A stretch of 64,000 bases of DNA from Lepus europaeus (GCF_033115175.1 NC_084827.1:126007701-126071700), one strand, 5' to 3'. Shown: positions 1-12,435, counted from the stretch's first letter. Numbers and translations: made by a program. The notes: a model not told the origin generated them from the letters alone.

Positions 1-544
1 CTCCATGAAATAAAGCATGCGGGACTGTTCTTAACAGAATAGCCAATGTTTCTGGTAAAGCACTTCACTAATAACTGACTGTCCATCATTGGGAAACAAT
101 TCAGTCCATTTCTTTCCTCTGTAAAGAAATGGGTATGACCAGCTGATTATTTTAGGTTCACAGGGTGTTACATTGTGCTAAATATACCAGATTTCAGGAA
201 TGTTTTTTCACGGTTTCTGAAAGAATTATTTTACCACTTCATTAAATGGATAATAAAGCAATAGTGATTTGGGTTTAAATACATTTTACAGAAAAATTAT
301 TCAAAATCAAGAATGCAGGTGTCTTAATTTCTGTAAAATATGTGTAAGATATTTTTATCTCACTTGAATGAGTTCCTCTTTTAAAAATGGAATATAGGTG
401 GTTACTTACAGTATATAGTATTTTTAATGACATTGCAGTGCCCTTAAATATTTCTACTAATCTAAAATAGCATCACAGAACACTATTCTCTGCTGTCAGA
501 ATATCTCTGTATAAAGAATAAGCATGTTTTATGTTACCATTTTT
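1..544. other. No recognisable gene or repeat
   Basis: AT-rich sequence without a coding frame or a repeat I recognise. Confidence 0.6.
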
Positions 545-738
545 GAATGCTTGATATGTACCAAGCTGCTTAAAAACATGGTTTTTTATAATTCTCAAAA
601 CAGTCATTTATGATAAACAGAATTATTAGGACTTTTACAGATAAGGAGAAAGGAGTTCAACTGGTTTGTCTAGTCTTAAAATCATATAGCTGGGGTTCAA
701 TCCCAATTCTATCTCAAACTCCTGTAATCCTTTCTCTG
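545..738 (-). mobile_element. MIR SINE
   Basis: MIR core words in order on the complement of the consensus: CTTTTACAGATAAGGAGAAA, then ATCATATAGCTGGGGTTCAA, with an upstream AT-rich tail. Old pan-mammalian tRNA-SINE. Confidence 0.65.
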
Positions 739-1539
739 GACCCACAAAGCTCAGCTCACTGCCAGCACTATTGGTCATCTAACCTGTTTCTCTTCTACTG
801 GGAAAAATAGGCAAGACCTTATTCTCCAACTTCTCTTTCTCTATGAACAACATTTTCATGAGAAAAAACCACTTTCTCATTGTCTCTGTGATTTTATCAC
901 ATTTCTTGATGTTAACACAGTACTTTTATAATGGCTCACATTTCCCAAGAAGAAAAACTGGTGGCCTATGTCCAGGTCAGCTCCATTATAAAGACTCCTT
1001 ATTCTAGTGGCTACTGTCTCCAAAATACAATGTATAGCAAATTAGGACTGAGTAATTTCCCATTTAAAAAAATGTAATCCATGGAGTACATATCATATGT
1101 ACTTCCTGACCTATTTTAGTGAGGTATTATGGTTTATATTTTAAACCTGTGTCCAAATAACTAGCATACTAGAATTGTCACTCTCTTGTAACTCTAGGCA
1201 GTCTTCAAATAAGTGACAAACAAGATATGGTTCCCAAAGTCTGTAATGAAAGAACAAAGCTCTTATTCCAGCAAAACCAAGCCAGACAATGCTAACAAGG
1301 CCAGTTTCAGTCACTGTTTAGCAAATTCCTGTATTTTATGTTAATATATATTGAAAGAATAAAGAAAATCTAAGAAAGACTCAGTTGTAATTTGGGCTCT
1401 AGATTCTAGGTTCCTCTGAAAGAATTGAATGTAGATATGTTCTCCCTGATCTATGGTATCTAATAGAGTTCCTAAAAAGTAATCTGTAGAAGTGATATTG
1501 ATACTTTCGGATGCAATGATTTTGAACAGCCCTTGTCTT
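739..1539. other. No recognisable gene or repeat
   Basis: AT-rich unique-looking sequence; short open frames only. Confidence 0.6.
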
Positions 1540-1808
1540 GACTGTAGGGGAACAGCTTTTTTTTTCTTTTAACCGTATTATTTGTTGAACTCTTTACTTA
1601 GTGTAGGGTTAATCTTATGAGTATAAAAGTTAATTGAAAATAGATCATTGTATAAAATAAGAATGAGAATAGGAGAGGGAGGAGAAAAAAGGGTAGAAAT
1701 GTGGGCAGAATGGACGATAGGGTGGGAAGAATTATTGTTTCTATATTTGTGTATATGAAATGCATGGAGTTTGTATACCTTTAATAAAAGGTTTCTAGGT
1801 TAAAAAGA
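1540..1808 (+). mobile_element. LINE-1 3' UTR fragment
   Basis: A + copy of the rabbit-type LINE-1 3' end: GTTGAACTCTTTACTTAGTG, an A/G-rich tract (about 1,660-1,735) and a terminal A-rich part. The same sequence occurs inverted at about 4,930-5,190. Confidence 0.65.
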
Positions 1809-2241
1809 AATGAATATAGAATCAAAATTTAAATTATGAGAAAAGGCATATTTAATGAGTAACTTATTCATATGAATATTTATTGGGTCCACACAATATG
1901 CAAAATACTGTACTGTTTTTAGTAAAGAATGCAAGACAAATTACAGGTTCTCTGCTTATATAAGTGTGCATTCTAGTAAGGGAAAGGAGAAATATCCACA
2001 GAAGGCAGTAGCCTCATGAAGCATGTGCAGTGGATTAATATAAGGGGTCAGAGAAAATAAACACATTGTCTTATTTTTCATAATTATAAAATCTATGAAA
2101 AATATTTGTACATAAGGAAATACCTAAATATTAAATAAGAACAATGCTTTCAAAAGCTATTTTCTATTTATCTAGAATTCTACTATTATCATATGTTATC
2201 ATAATTAGTTTTGCTCTGAGTCAATCTAAGCTCTTTATTAG
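1809..2241. other. No recognisable gene or repeat
   Basis: AT-rich; nothing supported. Confidence 0.6.
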
Positions 2242-2254
2242 AAAAGTGATTGTT

Positions 2255-2571
2255 GGAGCAGGCATAGTGGCACAGAGGGTTAAACTGCCACATGGAATGC
2301 CAGTATCACATGTCAGAATTCCTGGAATTCAGTCCACATTATTCCACTTCCAGTCCAACTTCCTGCTAATGCACATCCTCGGAGGCAGCAGATGGTGGCT
2401 CTAGTACTTGGGTCCCTGCCACCTCCACGAGGTATCTGAATGGAGTCCCTGACTCTGGATTTCCTCATGGCCCTGCCCCAGTTGTTGTGGGCATTTGGGG
2501 AATAAACCAGCAGATAAGAGATCTCTGTGTCCACATTTCAAATAATAAAAATAAATAAATAAGCATTTTTA
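2255..2571 (+). mobile_element. CSINE (older)
   Basis: tRNA-like head (ATAGTGGCACAGAGGGTTAA), C-repeat body and an A-rich tail of AAATAAAT units. Target duplication AAAAGTGATTGTT / AAAAGTGGTTGTT at 2,242-2,254 and 2,572-2,584. Confidence 0.88.
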
Positions 2572-3029
2572 AAAAGTGGTTGTTGCTCCCCACAACCATT
2601 GATGTGACTAGTTGAAATTCAGCTCTTTTCCTGTGAGAAATATAACTAGTAAATTGGTGATAGTTAAATGTATCAGTTTGGATTTGTGCAAATTATTCAC
2701 TATCTTCCTTGTGATCTTTCAGATAGAAAAATCACACAAAGTACTTTTTGAAAAAATAACCATTACTTTTTATGACTTCAATTATAGTGACAAATACAGA
2801 TGAAAGTTAATAAGAACCTGTTCGTGCTGATTGTTAAAGTGGAACGGAACCAGCCAAATCCATCAACATAGCCTAAGGATGGGCAGATACAAAAAATCTG
2901 AAAAAAAAAATAGAGTTTAAAAATAAGTTTATTTGGTACAAAAATGTTTCAAGATCCTTATCTAGCTTTTTTGAATACCTGTCATTTATTAAAATGTTTT
3001 ATGTTATATAGAAAATTCTACTGGTGGTG

Positions 3030-3299
3030 GGGAGCAGGGGGCAGTGGCTGGAGACATTTGGTACAGCAGTTAAAATATCACTTGGAACACCTGCATCTCA
3101 ATTCGATGCCTGGATTCAACATCTGTATCCACTTTCAGTTTCTGCTGATGAGCACCCTGGGGGTCAGCAGGTGATATCTACAGTACGTGGGTCTCTGTCA
3201 CATATGTGAGAGACCCAGACTGAGCTCCCAGCTCCAGGCTTCTGCCTGGCCCAGCCTTAGTTGTTGTATGAATTTAGGGAATAAACTAGTAGATGGGAG

Positions 3300-3347
<48 letters not shown>

Positions 3348-3432
3348 TCTCTCTCTCTTTTCCTCTCTCGCCCTCTCTCTCTCTTTCTCCCTCTCACCCC
3401 TTCTCCCACCTCCCTTTCAAAATAAATAAAAT
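3030..3432 (+). mobile_element. CSINE with expanded (CT)n
   Basis: Body words GGTACAGCAGTTAAAA and GCCTGGCCCAGCC, then a long CT array at 3,301-3,415 and AATAAATAAAA tail. Confidence 0.85.
3301..3415. repeat. (CT)n microsatellite
   Basis: Nearly uninterrupted CT units from the tail of a CSINE. Confidence 0.9.
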
Positions 3433-3859
3433 GAGTAGTTTATTAAATCCTACTTTGGAGTGGATCTTTATTTCTAATAACTCTTCAATCCCTGGTGGCA
3501 ATTTATTTTTAAAAACCTGTGAAACTAATTCCAATTTACATTCTAAAGGAAGCAGATCTATCTTTACTTATTAATCTTCATAGCTCTTGAAATATCAGTG
3601 TTTCTCCTTGCTAAAAGATTTTAGATTACAATGGAGAGCACACATTTATGAGTGTAGGGAATGGTTAGAAATCACAGTTCTGGTCTGGGAGATGGAATAA
3701 CATGAGAGAAAAAGAATAATCCTAAAACAGCGAAGCAGGACCCAGCCACTGGGTTAGACTAGATTTACATCTCCACTCTACAAAAGGTGTTTATTTCGCA
3801 TATATTGTTGTCCAGATTTCCTAAAAAGGAAAATATGTCACAAAAGGAATTGGAAGAAC
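3433..3859. other. No recognisable gene or repeat
   Basis: Nothing supported on either strand. Confidence 0.6.
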
Positions 3860-4085
3860 CCTCTTTCTCATATACATGGTTGAGAATTCCAACTCCACCA
3901 ATTAGCTATGTGGTCTAGAGCAAATACTTCACTTTTCCAAACCAAGATTTCCATATTCATGAAAAGGTCAGTTATGCATATCCTCAGAGAAGTTCTAAGG
4001 ATTAAAAATGGCATAAAGTACCTAAGAGAAGGTCAAATTTATCAAAAATTATCTACAAATAAGGCTCTAGCTCTGGTAACATCGG
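3860..4085 (+). mobile_element. MIR SINE
   Basis: TTGAGAATTCCAACTCCACC-AATTAGCTATGTGGTCTAGAGCAAATACTTCACTTT, then GAGAAGTTCTAAGGATTAAA, matches MIR head, core and tail in + orientation. Confidence 0.65.
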
Positions 4086-4487
4086 TTCTCATTGAATTGA
4101 TTACATGAATGTGAGGTTATAGCTGAAATATTATCTATAAAACCTCAGTTGATTAGGCTTTCTGTTCCTACCCTTATCCCCTCTTATGTTCCCAAGTAAT
4201 TGTGCTCCTCAAGTCACCAAATTGCTCCAGGTTCTCAGGACTGTATAAAGTTCAGGCTAAAGTAAACTGATCTGGAAGTGAATCTGTAGCTGAGGTAAGG
4301 CATAGAATCCATGAACTAAAACTGGAGTTGAAGTCATTAAAATGTGTAAGGAGATTGGGTAAACAATTCTTTGGTTAGAAAGGTAACAGCAGGCAATTTT
4401 CCTTTATGTGCACTGTGATTCTGATGCTATTAGAAATTAAAACTGAGAGATTTGAAGTAGTTATTAATTCATTAACAGTAATAAATC

Positions 4488-4750
4488 TGGGACCAATGTT
4501 CTGGTGCAGCCAATTAAGCCACCACTTGCAATGCTGACATTCCATATGGACTCTGGTTCGAGTTCCACCTGCTCCACTTCTAATCTAGCTCCTTATTGAT
4601 GTACCTGGGAAAACAGCAGCTGATGGCTCAAGTGCTTGGACCACTACACCCATGAAAGAGATTTGGATGGAGTTCCAGGCTCTTGGCTTCTTCCTGGCCC
4701 AGGCCTGGCCATTATCACCATTTAGGGGGTGAACCAGCAATAAAGACTGA

Positions 4751-4782
<32 letters not shown>

Positions 4783-4885
4783 CTGTGTGTGTGTGTGAAT
4801 ATGTCTATATGTGTTGTGTATCTCTGTCTCTTACTCTCTCTTTCTCTGTCACTCTGCCTTTCAAATAATAACTAAATCTTTAAAA
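4488..4885 (+). mobile_element. CSINE with (CT)n(GT)n tail
   Basis: Diverged body with CTGGTTCGAGTTCC and TCCTGGCCCAGGCCTGGCC, then CT and GT arrays and CTTTCAAATAATAA. Confidence 0.82.
4751..4798. repeat. (CT)n(GT)n compound microsatellite
   Basis: CT units followed by GT units in a CSINE tail. Confidence 0.85.
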
Positions 4886-4929
4886 CACAACACTAAATCC
4901 ATGACAAAAGAAGACTATATTTTATCTTT

Positions 4930-5190
4930 TTAAAATTAATTTATTTTTAAGTTTTAGTTAAGGTATAAAAGTTTCATGTATTTCATATACACAGATTTAG
5001 GAACATAGTGATAGTTTCTGCCCTACCCTCCCTCCCACCCACACTTCAACCATTCCTTCTCTTCTTTTTCCTATTCTCACTCTTAATTTTGGTGAAGATC
5101 TATTTTCAGTTTACTTATATTCATAAGATTACCCTACACCAGTAAAGAGTTCAACAATAGTATGAAGGAAAAAACACTGTTCCTCAACAG
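4930..5190 (-). mobile_element. LINE-1 3' UTR fragment
   Basis: Starts with T-rich sequence, then the pyrimidine tract CCCTACCCTCCCTCCCACCC (complement of the polypurine tract), then ACACCAGTAAAGAGTTCAAC. Old 5'-truncated LINE-1. Confidence 0.65.
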
Positions 5191-5762
5191 TAGAGACTAG
5201 GACTGTTTCTACATTGACTCTACTATGCCATAGCATCATGTACTTTCTGAACAACTTCATTGTACACTTGCTTAAGAATGAGAGTGAATAAAATTATTAA
5301 CATCTCATTATCATAAAAGTAATTTTGAGTCTTTCATCCCCTGGAAAGTGTTTGGGAATCCCCAATAGTCCCTGGATCACGTTTCATGAGCTCCTGGATT
5401 AGATGAACACATCTTTCTCTTAACAATAGATTTGAGGTGTTTAAAGAAGATAAGTTTTTCTAAGTTCTTAGACATATCCTGGAGAATGTGGCAAACTGCA
5501 ACCTGTAATTTCCTTGTTCTATCACTGTGAAATTAATTAAACAGAAACAAATCAAATCAAAGGTTTAGTGTTTAATCTTACAAATATAGAGCAACATGAA
5601 AACCTCCAGATATCCTGAAGGAAAAAATATAGTATATGACCACTTTGGAAATAAATCTTGTATGTGTAATGGAGCCTTTCACTGGAAAGCCACTTTTCTT
5701 TCCTTGTATCCTTTGGCAGCTAACATTCCTTAACTGATATCAGGTGACACTTCTTGTTGGTT
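5191..5762. other. No recognisable gene or repeat
   Basis: AT-rich sequence between a LINE-1 fragment and a MaLR LTR. Confidence 0.6.
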
Positions 5763-6197
5763 GCAATGGTTTGGATATGGATTAATTGTGTCACCACCTC
5801 CTACCCCATACCAAAATGTTCATGTGATTAAAGGCTTGGTCCCCAGGCTGGAAGTATTGGAGACTTGGAACCGTTAAGAGATACAGCCTACTGTGACATC
5901 CTTAGGCTATGGGGAGAGCTGCCCTCCAAAGGAAATGTTGGTGTCTGGGAGTGAGTTCTCATCAGAGTGAGTTGTTATGAAAGCCCTGGCCCGTCCCCCC
6001 TCCCCTGCTTTCTGGCTGGGGATGTGATCACTTGCACCCCATGTTCACAGTCCACCATGTAATAATGCAGCCAGGAGAGAGGGTCATACCAATGCAGGCA
6101 CCATACCCTGAAACCTCCAAAACTGAGAATAACCCTTTTCTTCAGAGCCTGTGTCTAATATTTCATTATAGTGATGCCAAAGCTGGTTAGAACTCTA
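5763..6197 (+). mobile_element. MaLR LTR (MST/MLT1-like)
   Basis: Starts with ATGGTTTGGATATGG, followed by AGGCTTGGTCCCCAG, GAGTGAGTTCTCATCAG and a degenerate terminal part, the order of MST/MLT1 LTRs. A CSINE is inserted at its 3' end. Confidence 0.65.
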
Positions 6198-6213
6198 GCT
6201 CAGGGGCATTTTT

Positions 6214-6545
6214 TTTTTTTTGACAGGCAGAGTGGACAGTGAGAGAGAGAGACAAAGGTCTTCCTTTGCCGTTGGTTCACCCTCCAATGGCCACCGTGAC
6301 CAGCGCGCTGTGGCCGGCGCACCGCGCTGAACCGATGGCAGGAGCTAGGTGCTTCTCCTGGTCTCCCATGCGGGTGCAGGGACCAAGCACTTGGGACATC
6401 CTCCACTGCACTCCCGGGCCACAGCAGAGAGCTGGCCTGGAAGAGGGGCAACCGGGACAGAATCCGGCGCCTGACCGGGACTAGAACCTGGTGTGTGCTT
6501 GCGCCACAAGGCGGAGGATTAGCTTGTTGAGCCACGGCGCCGGCC
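6214..6545 (-). mobile_element. CSINE (young)
   Basis: Poly-T, TGACAGGCAGAGTGGACAGTG and the tRNA-like head GAGCCACGGCGCCGGCC at the right. Target duplication at about 6,198-6,213 and 6,546-6,561 with one mismatch. Confidence 0.92.
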
Positions 6546-6561
6546 GCTCAGTGGCATTTTT

Positions 6562-6922
6562 ATAAACTGAGAAAAAAGTAGAGCAAACATGAGGAAATGG
6601 ACATACTGATGGTACATTAGATGAAGTCTGCCCTTTAAGTTTTAATAACAAAAGAAGTTATTCAAGTAATTGACACTGCTGATGATAACATTTTTACAAG
6701 GAGTGATTAGGTCATTGTGATGTAAGTCAATCTTCATGGCTATGTCTTTTTTTAAGTTAATCATTGCTAAGATTTATTACAATAATGTTTTATTACAAAA
6801 CTAATTAAAACAAAACATAAAAACAAAAACAAAAGTAGAGATTGCAATGTTTTCTATATTAACATTTTTTTCAAAGCATGGTATTATTTGAACACAATTT
6901 GGACCACAGTATATTTCATTTT
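6562..6922. other. No recognisable gene or repeat
   Basis: AT-rich, with an A-rich patch near 6,800-6,835. Confidence 0.6.
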
Positions 6923-8242
6923 TTAAGGTTGTTATTTAATGAATATAAATTTCATATGTACAGCTTTTAAGAATATAGTGTTTCTTCCCCCCATAGCCGC
7001 CCTCCCACCCCTACCCCCATCCTACCTCCTGCTCCCTCCCCCATTCCATTTTTCATTAAGATTCATTTTTAATCCAATTTATATACAGAAGACCAACTCT
7101 ACACTAAGAGATTTCCACTGTTTGCATCCACACAGACAAACAAAGTATAAAGTAGTATTTGAAGACAAGTTTTAGGCCAGCGCCATGCCTCAATAGGCTA
7201 ATCCTCTGCCTGCGGCACCGGCACACCAGGTTCTAGTTCCAGTCGGAGCGCCAGATTCTGTCCCGGTTGCTCCTCTTCCAGTCCAGCTCTCTGCTATGGC
7301 CCGGGAGTGCAGTGGAGGATGGCCCAACTCCTTGGGCCCTGCACCCGCAAGGGAGACCAGGACGAGCACCTGGCTCCTGGCTTCAGATCAGCGTGCTGCG
7401 CCCTCCGCAGCGCACCAACGGAGCGACCATTGGAAGGTGAACCAACTGTAAAGGAAGACCTTTCTCTCTGTCTCCTCTCTCACTGTCCACTCTGCCTGTC
7501 AAAACAAAAAAAAAAATGTTTTACCATTAATTCTCATAGTACACCACATTAAGGACAGAGGGCCAACATGGGGAGTAAGTGCACAGTGACTCCTGTCATT
7601 GATTTAAGAGTTGACACTTATTTTTGACGTCAGTGACCACCCGAGGCTCTTGACATGAGCTGCCAAGGCTGTGGACGCCTTTTGAGTCCACAAACTCTGT
7701 CGGTATTTAGACAGGGCCAGATGCAAAGTGGAAGTTCTCTCCTCCATTCAGAGAAAGGTACCTCCTTCTTAGATGACCCATTCTTTCCATTGGGATCTCA
7801 CTCGCAGAGATCTTTCATTTAGGTGTTTTTTTTTTTTTTTTTTGGCCACAGTGTCTTGGCTTTCCATGCCTGAAATGCTCTCCTGGGCTTTTCGGCCAGA
7901 TCTGAATGTCCTAAAGGCTGATTCTGAGATCAAAGTGCTATTTATGGCATTTGTCATTCTATGAGTCTGCTGAGTATCCCACTTCACATGTTAGATCATT
8001 CTCACTTTTTTTAGTTCTATTGGTATTAACAGACACTAGTCTTATTTATGTGATGCCTTTGACAATTAATCCTTATCTTTATGATCAGTTATGAACTTAA
8101 TATGATCACCTTAACATGTAAGATGGCATTAGTACCTGCTAACTTAGTGGAATTTGGAGACCTATGTCAAAATTTTAGCTTTACCCTTAGGTGTAAGTCC
8201 ATGGGAACATATGCCGAACTCTACAAGTCCTCCCTCTCTTAT
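6923..8242 (-). mobile_element. Older LINE-1, 3' UTR part (left half)
   Basis: Complement matches the 3' UTR of L1-A block by block (the polypurine region, then the words around 7,560-7,980 and 8,010-8,240), but with many differences, so it is older. It is split by a CSINE at 7,175-7,517 and by L1-A at 8,252; the other half resumes at 12,436. Confidence 0.75.
7175..7517 (+). mobile_element. CSINE in old LINE-1 3' UTR
   Basis: Begins GGCCAGCGCCATGCC, ends CACTGTCCACTCTGCCTGTC plus A-tail. Confidence 0.9.
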
Positions 8243-9489
8243 TCCCACTCTTGTTTTATTTAAAACTTTTATTTAGTAAATATAATTTTCCAAAGTACAG
8301 TTTATGGATTACAATGGCTTTTCCCCCCCATAACTTCCCTTCCACCCACACACCTCTCAGCCCCCGTTCCCTCTCCCATTCCATTCACATCAAGATTCAT
8401 TTTCAATTATCTTTATACACAGAATATCAATTTAGTATATATAAAGTAAAGATTTCAACAGTTTGCACCCACACAGAACATAAAGTGTAAAATACTGTTT
8501 GAGTACTAGTTAGAACATTAATTCACATTGGACAACACATTAAGGACAGAGATCCCACATAAGGAGTAAGTACACAGTGACTCCTGTTGTTGACTTCACA
8601 ATTTGACACTCTTGTTTATGGTGTCAGTAATCACCCTAGGCTCTTGTCATGAGTTGCCAAGGCTATGGAAGCCTTTTGAATTCCCCAACTCTGATCTTAT
8701 TTAGACAAGGTCATAGTCAAAGTGGAAGTTCTCTCTTCCCTTCAGAGAAAGGTACCTCCTTCTTTGATGGCCCATTCTTTCTACTGGGATCTCACTCAAA
8801 GAGACCTTTCATTTAGGTTGTTATTGGTTTTTTTGTTGTTTTGTTTTGTTTTGTTTTTGTTTGTTTGTTTGTTTTGCCAGAGTGTCTTGGCTTTCCATGC
8901 CTAAAATACTCTCATGGGCTCTTCAGCCATATCCGAATGCCTTAAGAGCTGATTCTGAGGCCAGAGTGCTATTTAGGACATCTGCCATTCTATGAGTCTG
9001 CTGTGTATCCCACTTCCCATGTTGGATGGTTCTCTCCCTTTTTTATTCTATCAGTATTTGAAGCCACTAGTCTTGTTTGTGTGATCCCTTTGACTCTTAC
9101 ACCTATCATTATGATCAATTGTGAACAGAAATTGATCACTTGGACTAGTGAGATGGCATTGGTATATGCAATCTTGATGGGATTGTATTGGAATCCCTTG
9201 GCACATTTCTAACTCCACCATTTGGGACAAGTCCAATTGAGCATGTTCCAAATTGTACATCTATTCCCTGTCTTTTATTTAACAGGGATCACTTTTCAGT
9301 TAAATTTCAACACCTAAGAATAAATGTGTGTTGATTACAGAGTTCAACCAATAGTATTAACTAGAACAAAAAAAAATACTAAAAGGGATAAAGTATTAAA
9401 TTGTACATCAACAGTCAGGACAAGGGCCAATCAAGTCACTGTTTCTCATAGTGTCCATTTCACTTCAACAGGTTTCCTTTTTTGTGGTT

Positions 9490-10157
9490 GGTTAATTGTC
9501 ACCGATCAGGGAAAACAAATGATATTTGTCCCTTGGGGACTGGCTTAATTCACTCAACATGATGTTTTCCAGATTCCTCCATTTTGTTGCAAATGACCAG
9601 GTTCCATTGTTTTTGACTGCTGTATAGTATTCTATAGAATACATGTCCCATAATTTCTTTATCCAGTCTACTGTTGATGGGCATTTAGGTTGATTCCAGC
9701 TCTTAGCTATTGTGAATTGAGCTGCAATAAACATTAAGTTGCTTTTTTGTTTGCCAATTTAATATCCTTTGGGTAAATTCCAAGGAATGGGATGGCTAGG
9801 TTGTATGGTAGGGTTATATTCAGGTTACTGAGGAAACTCCAGACTGACTTCCATAGAGGCTTAACCAGTTTGCATTCTCATCAACAGTGGGTTAGTGTCC
9901 CTTTTTCCCCACATCCTCGCCAGCATCTGTTGTTGGTAGATTCCTGAATGTGAGCCATTCTAACTGGGGTGAGGTGAAACCTCATTTTGGTTTTGATTTG
10001 CATTTCCGTGATTGCTAGTGATCTTGAACATTTTTTCATGTGTCTGTTGGCCATTTGGATTTCCTCTTTTGAAAAATGTCTACTGAGGTCCTTGGCCCAT
10101 CTCTTAAGTGGGTATTTGTTTTGTTGTTGTGCAGTTTCTTGATCTCATTGTAGATGG
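9490..10157 (-). pseudogene. LINE-1 ORF2 C-terminal remnant (L1-A)
   Basis: Complement encodes the terminal part of ORF2p (EYYTAVKNNG near the end, then a stop near 9,492). Everything from the start of the endonuclease to past the reverse transcriptase is missing because of the internal deletion. Confidence 0.75.
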
Positions 10158-10231
10158 CTTTTGTTCCTTAACCCAATCAGCCAATCTGTGTCTTTTAACT
10201 GGACAGTTCAGGCCATTAATGTTCAATGTGA

Positions 10232-11367
10232 CTATTGATAAGTAGTAACTTTGCCCTGCCATTTCCCAAAGATATTTTCTAATATATGCTTTGAACTTCC
10301 TGTGATCTTTCGCTGTGAGGTTTCCTTCCTTTTCCTTCTTTCATATTGATGACCATGTTTCTGTGTTTCTGTGTGTAACACATCTTTAAGCATCTTTTGC
10401 AGGGCTGGACGAGTGGCAACAAATTCTTTCAATTTCTGTTTGCTATGAAAGGTCTTTATTTCACCCTCATTCACAAATGAGAGGCTTGCAGGATATAATA
10501 TTCTGGGCTGGCAGTTTTTCTCTCTTAGTACCTGGGCTATGTCTCACCATTCCCTTCTAGCCTGTAAGGTTTCTGATGAGAAGTCAGCTGTGAGTCTAAT
10601 TGGAGATCCTCTGAGAGTAATCTGACATTTCTCTCTTGCACATTTTAGAATCTTTTCTTTATGTTTCACTGTGGTGAGTTTGATTACAACATGTCGTGGT
10701 GAGGATCTCTTTTGGTCATGTTTATTAGGGGTTCTATGAGCTTCCTGTACTAGGATGTCTCTGTGCTTCTTCAAACCTGGGAAATTTTCTGCTAGTATCT
10801 CACTAAAAAGGCCTTCTAATCCTTTCTCCCTCTCCATGCCTTCAGGAACTCCTAGAACCCGAATGTTGGGTTTTTTAATAGTATCCTGTAGATTCCCAAC
10901 AATAGTTTTTAGATTTCTAATTTCCTCTTCTTTTCTTTGGTTTGACTGTATACTTTCCTGTGCTCTGTCTTCTAAGTCGGATATTCTCTCTTCTGCTTCG
11001 CCCATTCTGTTTTTAAGGCTCTCTAATGTGTTTGTCATTTGATCTATTGAGTTCTTCATTTCATTTTGATTTCTCTTCACTATCACACTTTCCTGTTCTA
11101 CTAGTTTCTGCGTTTCATTTTGATTCCTCCTTAAGATTTCATTTTCATGAGAGAGATTTTCTATCCTGTCCAATAAGGATTTATGTAGCTCAAGCATTTG
11201 TTTTTGAAAACTTCTAAATGTTCTTATAAATTTTTGAAATCTGTACCTTGCATTTCTTCCATCTCTTCATCTTCATAATCATGGCTTGGGGTATTTTGTT
11301 CATTTGGTGGCATCATAATGTCTCCCTTGTTCTTGTTTCCTCGGTTTCTGCATTTGTTGCTTGGCAT
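10232..11367 (-). pseudogene. LINE-1 ORF1 (L1-A), one frameshift and one stop
   Basis: ORF1p is the nucleic-acid chaperone of LINE-1. From the ATG complement at 11,367 there is an acidic N-terminus, a one-base frameshift near 11,240, a long coiled coil with heptads (about 11,190-10,900), the RRM-like core (words NIRVLGVPEG and LVQEAHRTP) and the C-terminal domain. A TGA near 10,541 replaces a Ser codon just after REW. Remaining codons run on to 10,232. Despite two lesions it is the best preserved ORF1 in the window. Confidence 0.8.
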
Positions 11368-11562
11368 TGTGGAGATACTCTTTGGATTCTTCTTCCCTCA
11401 CTGTGGTGTTTTTTTCTTGTTATACTGTGACTCTAGAATAAGTGGATTATCTGATTTCGATGGAGCCTTAGAGACTTGAGATGGGTGTGGCCTGAGAGCT
11501 CTGTTTGGTTCCTCAGGGTTAAAGGTGTGCCAAAGGTGACACTCCCAGGTTAGGTGTGATAA

Positions 11563-11642
11563 ATCTCTCTCTCTCTCTCTCTCTCTCTTTCTCCCTTTCT
11601 TTCTTTCTTTCTTTTTTTTCTTTCTTTTTTTTTTTTTTTTTT
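11563..11642. repeat. (CT)n / poly-T low-complexity tract in L1-A 5' UTR
   Basis: CT units, then CTTT units, then nearly pure T. Confidence 0.85.
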
Positions 11643-12435
11643 GATTCAAAAGAGAAGTAATTCTGCACAGCTGAGCGGAATTGAAGGTAGTTAGCAGGCG
11701 AATGATATACCCACAGGAGCCAGAGATCAGAAGCTCTTTCCCAAGGACCACACAGGGAATCTATGCTGCCCTCAGTGTGGGCTCAATTCTCCTGCAGTCT
11801 CCCAAGGGTTGCCAAGGTTACTGAATTATAGCATCTCTGGAGAGTACTCAAGTGAATTCCGTGAGTTCTCTTCCCCACTGTCTCTTTTTTCATAGTCTCA
11901 GTTCATTAGCACCACACATTCACTAGGTCCTAATCTCCTGTTATTTCACACACACCCCCAGAGTCAGGTTTTCCTGCTTGGTTGAGTGCGGGCGCAGCCC
12001 TGAGGTCACGCCGCTTATGATGTATGTCCAAAATGGTGCCTGCTCTTTGTCTTGCTTGCCTTTGAGAGGTGAGCAGAGAGAGAGAAACTCGTGCCTGTAC
12101 CAGTCACTTTTTTTTTCCTCTCTCTTCTAGTTAGCCTGGTGAACTTTTCCCCACGGGGTTTCAAGCCACGTTCCCTCTAATCTCCTCTTTCCGCTTTCCC
12201 ATCAGTGTCTTCGGCTATTGAGGTTCAGCTCACCTCACATTCCAGTGCTGGTGTGTTGATTCTGCCGCTAGTGTCCCAAGCCGTGGGTTCCCACGCCCTC
12301 CACACAGGTCCACTGTGCATCACTAGTTCCGGAAGAGTTTCCTCTTCCTTGAACCTGCAGTATCTCCGCTTTCATTAAACTGTCTCTTCCCAGACTATCA
12401 GTGTGCTCCCTTCCTATTCCGCTGCCTCCCACTCT

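Larger units (their letters stand above)
8252..12426 (-). mobile_element. LINE-1 (L1-A), 5'-complete but internally deleted
   Basis: Reading leftward from 12,426 there is a GC-rich 5' UTR (to about 11,370), ORF1, the first codons of ORF2, then a jump at TAGATGG (10,151-10,157) to the ORF2 C-terminus, and a rabbit-type 3' UTR with its polypurine tract (complement of 8,320-8,390) ending at 8,252. The 9-bp repeat TCCCACTCT flanks it (8,243-8,251 and 12,427-12,435). It landed in an older LINE-1 of the same orientation. Confidence 0.85.

Noticed and set aside
2255-2340. tRNA genes at the SINE heads
   Set aside because: CSINEs derive from a tRNA and keep A/B-box-like words, but none can fold into a full cloverleaf with a mature acceptor stem.
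3187-3574. Ser-Leu repeat proteins in several places
   Set aside because: Translations of (CT)n microsatellites.
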